Assembly (NCBI GenBank): GCA_900766865.1
Contig: CAAFXA010000203.1
Span: 1 to 10,057 of the forward strand
Length of the DNA stretch: 10,057 nucleotides
Source of the DNA: an uncultured Akkermansia sp.
GTDB taxonomy: Bacteria > Verrucomicrobiota > Verrucomicrobiia > Verrucomicrobiales > Akkermansiaceae
Direction: 5' to 3'
The notes below the pieces were generated by a model. That model did not search any database and was not told the DNA's origin. It was given only the letters and a program-made list of their open reading frames with translations. Positions 1-6,132 of this stretch are shown here, piece after piece (within the stretch, counting starts at the first letter, position 1; each line of letters opens with the position of its first letter). The position numbers and the translations under genes are program-made.

Positions 1-698
1 AGGTAACACACAAAGGTACCCACACCCACCACATACACGCAGCTCCACCACTCCTGAGCCTGCAACTCAGCCCAACGTACTTCTGCCAGATGAGGCGCAA
101 AGACAGGCAAAGCCGCTACGGCAGATATGGTAAACAGCCACTTCATAAGCGTGATGACACGGTAGCGGCGTATCAGGCGCCCGAAAAACACAAAATAGCA
201 CGCGGCAGCCAACTGCGAACCCAGACACAGCAAATCTCCCAACACATTTCCTCCGCCACCATGTGCTGAGCCCAGCAACAGCACCAGCGCACCACAACAG
301 GCCAGCACTATGCCACCCCCTCGCTGCCAGGTGATACGCATTTTCAGAAACATGGCAGAAAGCATCAGCGCAACAATGGGAGTGCTCGTACCTATCACAC
401 AGCCATTGGTGGGGGAAGTATACTGCAGGCCTGTCACATACAGAAACTGGTTGAGCCCCATACCACAGAGGCTCATGGCAATGAGCGCCGGCCAATCCCT
501 CCTGCGAATACGCTGACCACGCACAAACAGACTCACCAGCCAGAACATGCAGGCGCTGCCACACACACGCATGGCCGCCAGCGTAGGGCCATCCACCACA
601 CCGCTTCCCATCGCCAGTTTGCACACCGGGCTCATCAGCCCGAACAGACAGGCTGCTGACAGCGCGGCAAGGTGCCCCTTTGTGGCAGAGTTCAGCAT
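1..698 (-). CDS. EamA/DMT-family inner-membrane transporter, C-terminus cut by window edge
   Basis: The minus-strand frame starting at the ATG at 698-696 reads 232 codons to the left edge without a stop. The protein begins MLNSATKGHLAALSAACLFG and is a run of hydrophobic helices with short basic loops, for example RGQRIRRRDW. This is typical of the drug/metabolite transporter superfamily, with two tandem EamA domains of five helices each. The stretch QFLYVTGLQYTSPTNGCVIG at about residues 84-103 matches the family's recurring 'alkyl/ally..ts.....i....P' segment. Family members are about 280-300 residues, so some 50-65 residues lie outside the window. The substrate cannot be told from sequence; members export amino acids, drugs or metabolites. 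The start overlaps the end of the upstream zinc-ribbon gene by 7 bp, and GGAAG lies 7 bp before the ATG, so the two are probably co-transcribed and translationally coupled. Other long frames here look like shadows: they lack membrane periodicity and are rich in Cys, Trp and Arg. Confidence 0.85.
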   Translation of the reverse strand, partial: MLNSATKGHLAALSAACLFGLMSPVCKLAMGSGVVDGPTLAAMRVCGSACMFWLVSLFVRGQRIRRRDWPALIAMSLCGMGLNQFLYVTGLQYTSPTNGCVIGTSTPIVALMLSAMFLKMRITWQRGGGIVLACCGALVLLLGSAHGGGGNVLGDLLCLGSQLAAACYFVFFGRLIRRYRVITLMKWLFTISAVAALPVFAPHLAEVRWAELQAQEWWSCVYVVGVGTFVCY

Positions 699-1411
699 AT
701 ATTCTTCCGCCTGTCACCCAGGTCGATACCGTTGTTACAATGATTGCATGATAAATAAGATGAGCCGTAAGCCAGGCGCATCTTCTTCTCCCCACACCAG
801 GGGCAGACAATGTTCCGCGCAGACAGGTAACGCCCCAGGACGACCAAAACAAAACCACATAAAGTAACCGCGCCACCCTGGGTCTCATTCACCCCGGCAA
901 GCAGAGATATAAAACCGGCAACTATCAACGCTATGCCAAAAAACATCACCTTTACCCCCATACGCAACACGCGCACCTGCCCCTCCGGCACCTTAACTGT
1001 AAGAGGCAGCGTGGCGGACAGAGTCATTTCTCGCGCCACCCGACCGCAATCCGGGGAAAGATGCATGAGCTGCGCCGGGAAGTCGTCCCCCACTTCATAA
1101 AACTCCAGGTAGTTCTGCTGCCCCAAATCCAGCACAAGCGCCATCTGGGTATCATCTTCCGCACAATCCGCCAGCAGCACACGGCGAACCTCACGCCCCA
1201 GCAAAGCCGCTGCGGCTGCGTCCGCCTCTGCGAGTGCCGGCAACTCGTCCAGTTGCCAAAGCGCCGGCCCATCCGGCGTGCCAGCCAGGCGAGTACTATA
1301 CAACGTACCACCAATGCGCAGGTAATAACCAGGCGGCACATCCTCCGCCATTGGCACTCGCAGCACGGCCTCCAGCGGGCCGAGCGCTTCCTGCAATAAG
1401 GTTGTTTTCAT
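692..1411 (-). CDS. Membrane-anchored zinc-ribbon protein of unknown function
   Basis: This 239-residue protein is not recognised as a named family. The N-terminal ~145 residues form a soluble alpha/beta-looking domain rich in Leu, Ala and Glu (LYSTRLAGTPDGPALWQLDE and QQNYLEFYEVGDDF). Two membrane helices follow at about 155-174 and 180-197. The C-terminal tail carries four cysteines in a zinc-ribbon arrangement: CPWC (C203, C206) and CNHC (C222, C225), separated by 15 residues. The ribbon should bind one Zn(II) on the cytosolic side; that is inference. The ATG at 1411-1409 sits only 9 bp after a terminator hairpin of the upstream kinase gene and has no free Shine-Dalgarno sequence. An in-frame ATG at residue 21 (MAEDVPPGYY) is an alternative start. 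The stop overlaps the downstream transporter start as ATGCTGA, suggesting a two-gene unit in which this protein may assist or regulate the transporter. Real coding is likely; the function is open. Confidence 0.75.
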   Translation of the reverse strand: MKTTLLQEALGPLEAVLRVPMAEDVPPGYYLRIGGTLYSTRLAGTPDGPALWQLDELPALAEADAAAAALLGREVRRVLLADCAEDDTQMALVLDLGQQNYLEFYEVGDDFPAQLMHLSPDCGRVAREMTLSATLPLTVKVPEGQVRVLRMGVKVMFFGIALIVAGFISLLAGVNETQGGAVTLCGFVLVVLGRYLSARNIVCPWCGEKKMRLAYGSSYLSCNHCNNGIDLGDRRKNIC

Positions 1412-1450
1412 GAAACAAAAGCCCTGCCCGGCGAAAAGCGCAGGCAGGGC
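1412..1450 (-). terminator. Intrinsic terminator after the kinase gene
   Basis: An 8-bp perfect inverted repeat, GCCCTGCC (1421-1428) and GGCAGGGC (1443-1450), encloses a 14-nt loop. On the minus strand it is followed by TTTTGTTT. It lies 25 bp past the kinase stop. The T-tract ends next to the start codon of the next minus-strand gene, so read-through here may set expression of the zinc-ribbon/transporter pair. Confidence 0.7.
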
Positions 1451-1475
1451 GAAAAGCGTGAGATACTGCGCGTTA

Positions 1476-2567
1476 TCAGTACTTCTTCACCACGGCCATC
1501 ATGGCGTCCATCTGCTTCTCGATGGATTCCACGAGTGCCATCTGGGTGCGGGTGCGGTCCAGATTGTGCTCGGGGCGCTTAATCTTGAAGTAGGTGTCAC
1601 CCTCCAGATAGTCCGTCAGGAAGCGCATACCGCACTCCATGGTGAGCAGCTTGCCGGAGAACGGCAGCAGCTCCTTCTCCAGCGGAGTCAGGAAGGTAGC
1701 AGCCTCGCAGTAGCCCTTGGCCAGAGCCTCGAAGTACTCCATGCGCATGGTCACCAGAGAGGTGTTCTTCTCGTCCTCGGCAGCCGGGGAGGTGGAGGTA
1801 CGAATCATGTCACCGAAGTCGTACAGAGCGGAACCGGGCATGGTGGTGTCCAGGTCGATTACGCAGATACCCTCGCCCGTCACGTCATCCAGCATCACAT
1901 TGTTGAGCTTGGTGTCGTTGTGGGTCACACGCAGGGGCAGCTCGCCGCTGGCCAGGTAGTTCACCACCTTGTGGCAATCGGCCTCGCGGGACAGGTACCA
2001 GTCAATCTCCTTCTGCACGCTCTTGGCGCGGCCCAGGGGGTCTGCAGCAATAGCAGCCTGGAAGGTCTTGAAACGCTTGGTCGTGTTGTGGAAGTCCGGG
2101 ATGGTCTCGAACAACGGAGCGCCGGGAAGATTAGCACCAAGCTTCTGGAAGTTACCGAAAGCGCGGGCCACCTCAATGCACTGACCGGGGTTCTCAATCA
2201 TGTCGTAGGTGCGGGCGCGGTCGATGAAGGGGTACACACGCCATACGTTGCCCTCGTCATCCTGAGCATAGGGCTTGCCATCCTTGGCATTCACGATGGT
2301 GAGGGTGCGGCGGTAAGCCTCCTTGCAGCCTTCCTCCAGCAGCACGCGCAGAGCCTCATCTGTCACGCGCTTTACATTGTCCATCAGCGGGATAGGCTGC
2401 TTGAACACATTGCTGTTGATACGCTGCAGAATGTAGCTCACGCGCAGACCGGCCTGGTCTACTACCACGCGATAGGTGTCGTTAATGTGGCCGGAGCCGT
2501 AAGACTCGCCAAACACATAATCACCGCGCAGATCAAACAGTGCAGATACTTTTTTGATGTCGTACAT
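1476..2567 (-). CDS. nahK: NahK-like N-acetylhexosamine 1-kinase (APH-type phosphotransferase)
   Basis: This 363-residue cytosolic kinase belongs to the aminoglycoside-phosphotransferase fold. It closely resembles, as I recall the family, bifidobacterial N-acetylhexosamine 1-kinase, which makes GlcNAc-1-P or GalNAc-1-P from ATP and the free sugar. Visible marks are GSGHINDTY at residues 24-32 (nucleotide loop), YILQRINSNVF, the Brenner motif THNDTKLNN with H216, N217 and catalytic D218, the metal-binding IDLDT motif (D238, D240), DFGD, and the C-terminal signature LLPFSGKLLTMECGMRFL. Length matches NahK (about 360). The start at 2567 lies 15 bp after the stop of the nucleotidyltransferase gene, so the two form one transcription unit: the kinase makes the sugar-1-phosphate and the partner activates it. 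A hairpin terminator follows. Related alternatives are AmgK-type (MurNAc/GlcNAc, anomeric) or homoserine/choline-kinase-like enzymes. The NahK resemblance runs the full length, so the sugar assignment is favoured; exact specificity is inferred. Confidence 0.85.
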   Translation of the reverse strand: MYDIKKVSALFDLRGDYVFGESYGSGHINDTYRVVVDQAGLRVSYILQRINSNVFKQPIPLMDNVKRVTDEALRVLLEEGCKEAYRRTLTIVNAKDGKPYAQDDEGNVWRVYPFIDRARTYDMIENPGQCIEVARAFGNFQKLGANLPGAPLFETIPDFHNTTKRFKTFQAAIAADPLGRAKSVQKEIDWYLSREADCHKVVNYLASGELPLRVTHNDTKLNNVMLDDVTGEGICVIDLDTTMPGSALYDFGDMIRTSTSPAAEDEKNTSLVTMRMEYFEALAKGYCEAATFLTPLEKELLPFSGKLLTMECGMRFLTDYLEGDTYFKIKRPEHNLDRTRTQMALVESIEKQMDAMMAVVKKY

Positions 2568-2582
2568 ATCGGCAAAGATGTT

Positions 2583-3491
2583 TTAGCCCAGTTTGGCAGG
2601 ATATACCCCCTCCTCTACAAGCTTGGCAATGCTCTCTACCACGGCGGGCTTATCGCTCGGGTAGGTCACGCCCAGCCAGTTGGCGGTGGTCTTGATAACA
2701 CGGCAGTCAGCCTTGCCATTGTGGATGAGTTCATCCACCACAGTAGGAATGTAGCACTCGCTCTTCAGCTCGGTACCATGAGCGGCCAGGAAGCGGGTGA
2801 AGTGATCCTGAATCTGACCGATGAAGGAGGCGGGGAATACCCAGAAATTCATGGACACCAGCTCCTCCGGGTCTACGGGCTTGCGCTCACCGCTCAGGCT
2901 GTCGCCACGGCACACGCCATCTTCCTCTGTCTTAATCTTGGTGTACTCCTCCACGCTGTCGAGGTAGCCATCCTTAATACCGCAGATACCACGGTTCACG
3001 TCGCCGTGGTCGCTCAGGGTGTTCTTGAGGGGATAGCCAATCATGCCATAATGCTCCTTGCAGGGGCAACCGGCGTCGGCGGTCAGGAACTCAGCAGCCT
3101 TCACAAAAGCGTCAGCACCATAGAAGTCGTCAGCGTTCACCACACCAAACGGCTCCTTCACCACGTCGCGAGCAGCCAGAAGAGCGTGTGCAGTGCCCCA
3201 GGGCTTCACGCGCCCCTCCGGTACGCTGTAACCTTCGGGCAGGTCATCCAGGCTCTGGAAAGCATAGTCTACTTCAATCTTACCGGCGAAACGAGCCCCC
3301 ACCTGGCTCTTGAAGGCTTCCTCAAAATCCTTACGGATGATGAAAACGACCTTACCGAAACCGGCGCGAATAGCGTCATACACGGAGTAGTCAAGAATTA
3401 CTTCACCATTGGGGCCCATGGGGTCCAGCTGCTTCAGGCCACCATAACGGCTGCCCATACCTGCTGCGAGAACAAGAAGTGTAGGTTTCAT
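2583..3491 (-). CDS. Sugar-1-phosphate nucleotidyltransferase (NDP-sugar pyrophosphorylase)
   Basis: This 302-residue Rossmann-type nucleotidyltransferase joins a sugar-1-phosphate to an NTP, releasing pyrophosphate. The N-terminal signature LAAGMGSRYGGLKQLD (residues 8-23) holds the glycine-rich NTP loop with R15 and K20. KPWGTAHALL at 96-105 fits the base-binding segment, and VVNADDFYG (118-125) supplies the metal-binding aspartates D121/D122. SMNFWVFP (213-220) and NWLGVTYPSDK (271-281) fit later sugar- and metal-binding elements. It is longer than MurU (about 220) and lacks the GlmU left-handed helix domain. It is the first gene behind a good promoter and a palindrome, followed at 15 bp by a NahK-like kinase. 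That pairing suggests it converts GlcNAc-1-P or GalNAc-1-P to UDP-GlcNAc/UDP-GalNAc. The substrate is inferred from the neighbour; UDP-glucose or dTDP chemistry cannot be excluded from motifs alone. The ATG at 3491 has no Shine-Dalgarno sequence. Confidence 0.87.
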   Translation of the reverse strand: MKPTLLVLAAGMGSRYGGLKQLDPMGPNGEVILDYSVYDAIRAGFGKVVFIIRKDFEEAFKSQVGARFAGKIEVDYAFQSLDDLPEGYSVPEGRVKPWGTAHALLAARDVVKEPFGVVNADDFYGADAFVKAAEFLTADAGCPCKEHYGMIGYPLKNTLSDHGDVNRGICGIKDGYLDSVEEYTKIKTEEDGVCRGDSLSGERKPVDPEELVSMNFWVFPASFIGQIQDHFTRFLAAHGTELKSECYIPTVVDELIHNGKADCRVIKTTANWLGVTYPSDKPAVVESIAKLVEEGVYPAKLG

Positions 3492-3513
3492 GATAATGAT
3501 GTGTAAAGAGATA

Positions 3514-3529
3514 ATGTACAGTTGTACAT
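3514..3529. promoter_or_regulatory. 16-bp palindrome, candidate operator
   Basis: The sequence ATGTACAGTTGTACAT has perfect 7-bp arms around a 2-bp centre. On the minus strand it begins 7 bp downstream of the predicted -10 box, covering about +1 to +16, and ends 22 bp before the nucleotidyltransferase start codon. This is a classical place for a dimeric repressor to block initiation. The regulator is unknown and no regulator gene is in the window. Confidence 0.5.
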
Positions 3530-3535
3530 GTCGTT

Positions 3536-3564
3536 ATTCTACAGTGCAAAGCCTCCTTTTGCAA
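3536..3564 (-). promoter_or_regulatory. Sigma70-like promoter for the nucleotidyltransferase/kinase unit
   Basis: On the minus strand, TTGCAA (3564-3559, -35) and TAGAAT (3541-3536, -10) are separated by exactly 17 bp. Each matches the sigma70 consensus at five or four of six positions. The predicted start at about 3529 gives a leader of about 38 nt. Confidence 0.6.
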
Positions 3565-3902
3565 GCACAAACTGTATAGAAGCGCTTATTTTCCTACACT
3601 TCCATCCACACAGATACTGCAAAAGCATGTTTTCCGCGGACAAATCAGCCCGGATAACTTGTATGAAGGGCCGTATTTGTTCGTTCCGCGGGTAGAATCC
3701 GGGCACGCGATAAATAGTCATAACCGGGGAACAGCCTACTGAGATTTATCAGCGCAGCGAATTGGAAATTGCGGAATAGGGAGACACATTACGCCCTGCG
3801 CGTATATGGGAGATAAAAAACGAGGCAAAGTATGGATGCCCATCTCCAGTGTTGACAAACGCCCGCCGTTTTTGCGGGAAAGTTTGAACACAGCAACCAC
3901 AA
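3565..3902. other. Gene-free stretch between divergent units
   Basis: About 340 bp with no convincing gene. A 60-codon minus-strand frame (3539-3721) overlaps the promoter and has no support. A TTGACA at 3852-3857 equals the -35 consensus, but no acceptable -10 lies 16-19 bp downstream. Two weak nested inverted repeats are present: GGAGAT (3809-3814) with ATCTCC (3842-3847), enclosing GGCA (3824-3827) with TGCC (3837-3840). A further CCCGC/GCGGG hairpin lies at 3862-3878. The stretch presumably holds the promoter and leader of the secreted-protein gene to the right. Confidence 0.5.
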
Positions 3903-3923
3903 ATGACATCTCATGACACTGAT

Positions 3924-4688
3924 ATGAACATCGGTACCATTCTCAGCACAGTAAGTGGCCTGATTCTGCTGACTCAGGCGGCCGTGGCAGATATTTCTCT
4001 CAGTGGTGCACCGCTGCCCGGTGCTGCCCGCCGCAGCATTCAGGAAAGATGCGAGCTGATGGCTTCCAACGCCGTCCGTGCAAAATTCCAGGGCATGGAA
4101 GACAAGGAAGGCGAGAAAAATGCCGTCTTTGAAGTTCTGGAGAATCTGGGGCATCGCCGCTTTGTGCGCTATGGTGATGGCGCCATGCATGAAGGCACCC
4201 TCTTCACCGTCTCCATGAACGGAGCAGCTCCTGGCCAGCCGGCAGAACTGAAGGAGGAAATCGGTAAAATGAAACCAGGCGACCAGGCCATCATGAAGGT
4301 AGACCATCTCTTCATCTTCAGCGAACCGCAGGGACAGAACGTGCGCCCCTGCACCCGCATGGCCCGCATCATGCCCGAGCCTCCCCCCACAGCACAGCAA
4401 CCTGCAGCCCCTCAGCAGGCGGCAGCACCGCAACAATCCGCCCTGCCCACCACAGTGGCACCCCTCAACTCCCGCCCCCAGCGTATGGGAGAAAGCTACA
4501 GCAGCAGCTTCTCCATGCGCCCAGATGGCAAGGGTGGTGTGATTCAGGAGCGCATCGACACCGTCAGCAAATACGATCTCGCCACAGGACAGGTCACCAC
4601 ACGCATGTACATCAATGGCACGGAGGTAGACCCCAAAACCCGCCAGCCCCTGCAGCAACCGGCCCCGCAGCAGAACGGCAGCAAGTAA
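3924..4688 (+). CDS. Secreted Pro/Gln-rich protein of unknown function
   Basis: This 254-residue protein is not recognised. From the chosen start (MNIGTILSTVSG) a 22-residue hydrophobic signal peptide ends AVA before Asp, a good signal peptidase I site. An in-frame ATG at 3903 would add seven residues (MTSHDTD). Neither start has a Shine-Dalgarno sequence, and neither n-region contains Lys or Arg, which is unusual. The mature protein has a charged N-terminal domain of about 120 residues with two cysteines (C43, C143), possibly disulfide-bonded. A flexible linker of Ala, Pro and Gln follows from residue 151 (PEPPPTAQQPAAPQQ). The C-terminal part is hydrophilic (GESYSSSFSMRPDGKGGV) and ends in another PQQ-rich tail. 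Export is clear; periplasmic or surface location is inferred. It is monocistronic, closed by a strong terminator 13 bp after the stop. No catalytic motif is visible. Confidence 0.75.
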   Translation: MNIGTILSTVSGLILLTQAAVADISLSGAPLPGAARRSIQERCELMASNAVRAKFQGMEDKEGEKNAVFEVLENLGHRRFVRYGDGAMHEGTLFTVSMNGAAPGQPAELKEEIGKMKPGDQAIMKVDHLFIFSEPQGQNVRPCTRMARIMPEPPPTAQQPAAPQQAAAPQQSALPTTVAPLNSRPQRMGESYSSSFSMRPDGKGGVIQERIDTVSKYDLATGQVTTRMYINGTEVDPKTRQPLQQPAPQQNGSK

Positions 4689-4701
4689 CTCACTTTCAGA
4701 C

Positions 4702-4730
4702 AAAGCCCCGGCATCCACGCCGGGGCTTTT
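4702..4730 (+). terminator. Strong intrinsic terminator after the secreted-protein gene
   Basis: AAAGCCCCGGC (4702-4712) pairs perfectly with GCCGGGGCTTT (4719-4729) around a 6-nt loop, ending in TTTT. The A-tract on the left arm could let it work on both strands, but no minus-strand gene ends here. Confidence 0.9.
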
Positions 4731-4797
4731 AACGCAATGGTGAGACCTCTCTCCGGAAAACAAGGAGAAACATGTCATGATATGGCAATTTTGAGGC

Positions 4798-4827
4798 TTG
4801 CCAGAGCGGATGTCTATATGCTATGCT
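4798..4827 (+). promoter_or_regulatory. Possible promoter for the M23 peptidase/nadD unit
   Basis: TTGCCA (4798-4803) and TATGCT (4822-4827) are spaced by 18 bp between the preceding terminator and the peptidase gene. If used, transcription would start at about the ATG at 4834, giving a leaderless or nearly leaderless mRNA. The hexamers are moderate matches, so this is tentative. Confidence 0.3.
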
Positions 4828-4833
4828 GGGTGC

Positions 4834-5517
4834 ATGGTGCGTTTCTACCAACAGTTCTTTTTTCTGGTACTGGCTACATTCTTCATGCTGGGCAGCACGT
4901 CCTGCGGTGTGACCATGGCGCAGAAGACAGCCGATGGCAAGTGGGCACTTGTGCCGCTGGCTGATGGTTTTGACTTCCCGGTCGGCAAGCCGAATGGGGA
5001 TGGCTATTACAAAGCCCGCGGCCTGAGGCTCAAGACACCGCGCCATCTGGGCGAGGACTGGAATGGTAATGGCGGCGGCAACTCTGACCTGGGGGACCCG
5101 GTCTACACAGTGGGCCATGGTCTTGTGACCTATGCCTCGGATGCCCGTGGTCGCTGGGGCAAGGTGGTGATTGTACGCCATGCCTTCCGCGAGCCACGCA
5201 GTGGACGAGTTCTGTGCTGCCAGACGCTTTACAGCCACCTGGACCGCATTGATGTGAAACTGGGACAGCTGGTAAAGCGAGGTGACCAAGTAGGCACCAT
5301 CGGCACAAACCGGGGCATGTTCCCGGCACACCTGCACGCTGAGTTGCACTTCAACATTCTGGTGAACTGCGGCCAGCAGGGCATTCCCAAAACAGCCAAA
5401 AATTACGGCAATCTGTCTGCCTTTATTAACCACTACCGCCGACTTAAACCGGAAGACAAGTATGTGAAGCTGCCCATCGGCTGTTTCCTCCCCTACAAAG
5501 ATACGGAAGGCCTGTAA
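4834..5517 (+). CDS. M23-family (LytM-type) zinc metallopeptidase, envelope-anchored
   Basis: This 227-residue protein has an N-terminal hydrophobic segment (FFFLVLATFFMLGSTSC). It is either a signal peptide or a lipoprotein signal with C24 as lipid site; the -3 residue is Ser, so the lipobox is imperfect. The rest is one M23 domain. H71 and D75 lie in HLGEDWNG (the HxxxD zinc motif), followed by GDPVYTVGHGLVTYAS, YSHLD with H135, and HLHAELH with H166/H168. All zinc and catalytic positions are present, so it should be an active endopeptidase cutting peptidoglycan cross-bridges, unlike degenerate NlpD/EnvC-type activators. Three further cysteines (two in VLCCQ) are visible. The ATG at 4834 was chosen because it gives a clean signal peptide with Arg at position 3; upstream in-frame starts are TTG 4798 and ATG 4810. 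It abuts nadD with no spacer, so the two are co-transcribed. Confidence 0.85.
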   Translation: MVRFYQQFFFLVLATFFMLGSTSCGVTMAQKTADGKWALVPLADGFDFPVGKPNGDGYYKARGLRLKTPRHLGEDWNGNGGGNSDLGDPVYTVGHGLVTYASDARGRWGKVVIVRHAFREPRSGRVLCCQTLYSHLDRIDVKLGQLVKRGDQVGTIGTNRGMFPAHLHAELHFNILVNCGQQGIPKTAKNYGNLSAFINHYRRLKPEDKYVKLPIGCFLPYKDTEGL

Positions 5518-6078
5518 ATGAAAACATGCCTTTTCGGCGGTTCGTTTGACCCGGTACACAGCGGGCACCTGGCCATAGCAGCAGCTGCTGTGACAGCCGC
5601 CGGGCTGGATCGGATTCTCTTTTTGCCGGCAGCCTGTTCTCCCTTCAAAACAGGACAACAACATTATTTCTCCGATGCGCAGCGCCTGGCTATGCTGCGG
5701 CAGGCAGTTATCAGCATACCGCAGGCAGAGGTGAGTGAGCTGGATTTACAACTGCCCCCGCCCAGCTACAGCTGGCGTGTAGTGGAAGAATGCCGCACTC
5801 TGTACCCGGAAGACGAGCTCTACTGGCTCATGGGAACAGACCAGTGGGAACAACTGCACCGCTGGGCCAGATATGACTACCTCTGCAGGAATCTCACCTT
5901 CATCGTCTACCACCGGGGCACTGCCCCTCAGCCCAGAGCCGGAGTAAGAGCCATCTATATAGCAGGTGACCATCCGGCCTCATCCTCAGCCATACGAGAA
6001 GCGCTGAAACACGGAGAACAGCCACCAGCAGACTGGATTCCTGCAGGCATTGACGCTTATTTACGCTCAGAATATTGA
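5518..6078 (+). CDS. nadD: Nicotinate-nucleotide adenylyltransferase
   Basis: NadD transfers AMP from ATP to nicotinate mononucleotide, giving deamido-NAD, the penultimate step of NAD synthesis. The 186-residue protein starts MKTCLFGGSFDPVHSGH, the GxFxPxHxGH nucleotidyltransferase motif with H14 and H17. It ends with SSSAIR (residues 155-160), equivalent to the ISSTxIR motif. FKTGQQHYFSDAQRLAML fits the family's substrate segment, and LMGTDQWEQLHRW matches the conserved GxDxxxxLxxW segment. It is slightly short for NadD (190-215), but nothing essential is missing. The start codon directly follows the TAA of the M23 peptidase, with GGAAGG 9 bp upstream inside that gene, so it depends on the peptidase transcript. 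The common partner rsfS does not follow; a new promoter-like element and a reductase gene do. Confidence 0.92.
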   Translation: MKTCLFGGSFDPVHSGHLAIAAAAVTAAGLDRILFLPAACSPFKTGQQHYFSDAQRLAMLRQAVISIPQAEVSELDLQLPPPSYSWRVVEECRTLYPEDELYWLMGTDQWEQLHRWARYDYLCRNLTFIVYHRGTAPQPRAGVRAIYIAGDHPASSSAIREALKHGEQPPADWIPAGIDAYLRSEY

Positions 6079-6109
6079 TACGGGCTCTATTTCGTGCTTG
6101 CGGCGAGGT

Positions 6110-6115
6110 TATAAT
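6110..6115 (+). promoter_or_regulatory. -10 box of the DsbD-like gene
   Basis: A perfect TATAAT lies 17 bp before the ATG at 6133, past the nadD stop. No good -35 is found 16-18 bp upstream and there is no TGn extension, so an activator or alternative recognition may be needed. The predicted leader is only about 11 nt and lacks a Shine-Dalgarno sequence. Confidence 0.45.
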
Positions 6116-6132
6116 CATGCTAAACTTCTGGC

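Noticed and set aside
67..888. 273-codon minus-strand frame across the transporter
   Set aside because: The product is rich in Cys, Trp and Arg and crosses the gene boundary at 692-698. The frame starting at 698 gives a clean EamA membrane protein instead.
1410..3506. 698-codon plus-strand open frame antisense to the kinase and nucleotidyltransferase genes
   Set aside because: Both minus-strand genes have full-length family motifs. The antisense product is His/Val/Leu-rich with no recognisable domain and spans two separate genes plus their gap. It is the mirror of biased codon use.
3539..3721. 60-codon minus-strand frame in the intergenic stretch
   Set aside because: It overlaps the promoter of the nucleotidyltransferase unit, lacks a ribosome-binding site and shows no motif.
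3852..3857. Consensus -35 TTGACA before the secreted-protein gene
   Set aside because: No acceptable -10 hexamer occurs 16-19 bp downstream, so I did not call a promoter.
3789..4778. 329-codon minus-strand frame opposite the secreted protein
   Set aside because: It reads through the strong terminator at 4702-4730 and has low-complexity Cys/Gly/Leu content. The opposite strand has a signal peptide and normal composition.
4782..4964. Short plus-strand frame beginning MAILRLARADV in another frame over the peptidase start
   Set aside because: It overlaps the peptidase signal peptide out of frame and ends inside the gene, with no sign of being a protein.
4729..5664. 311-codon minus-strand frame opposite the peptidase and nadD start
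   Set aside because: It overlaps two genes with intact catalytic motifs on the plus strand and shows no domain of its own.
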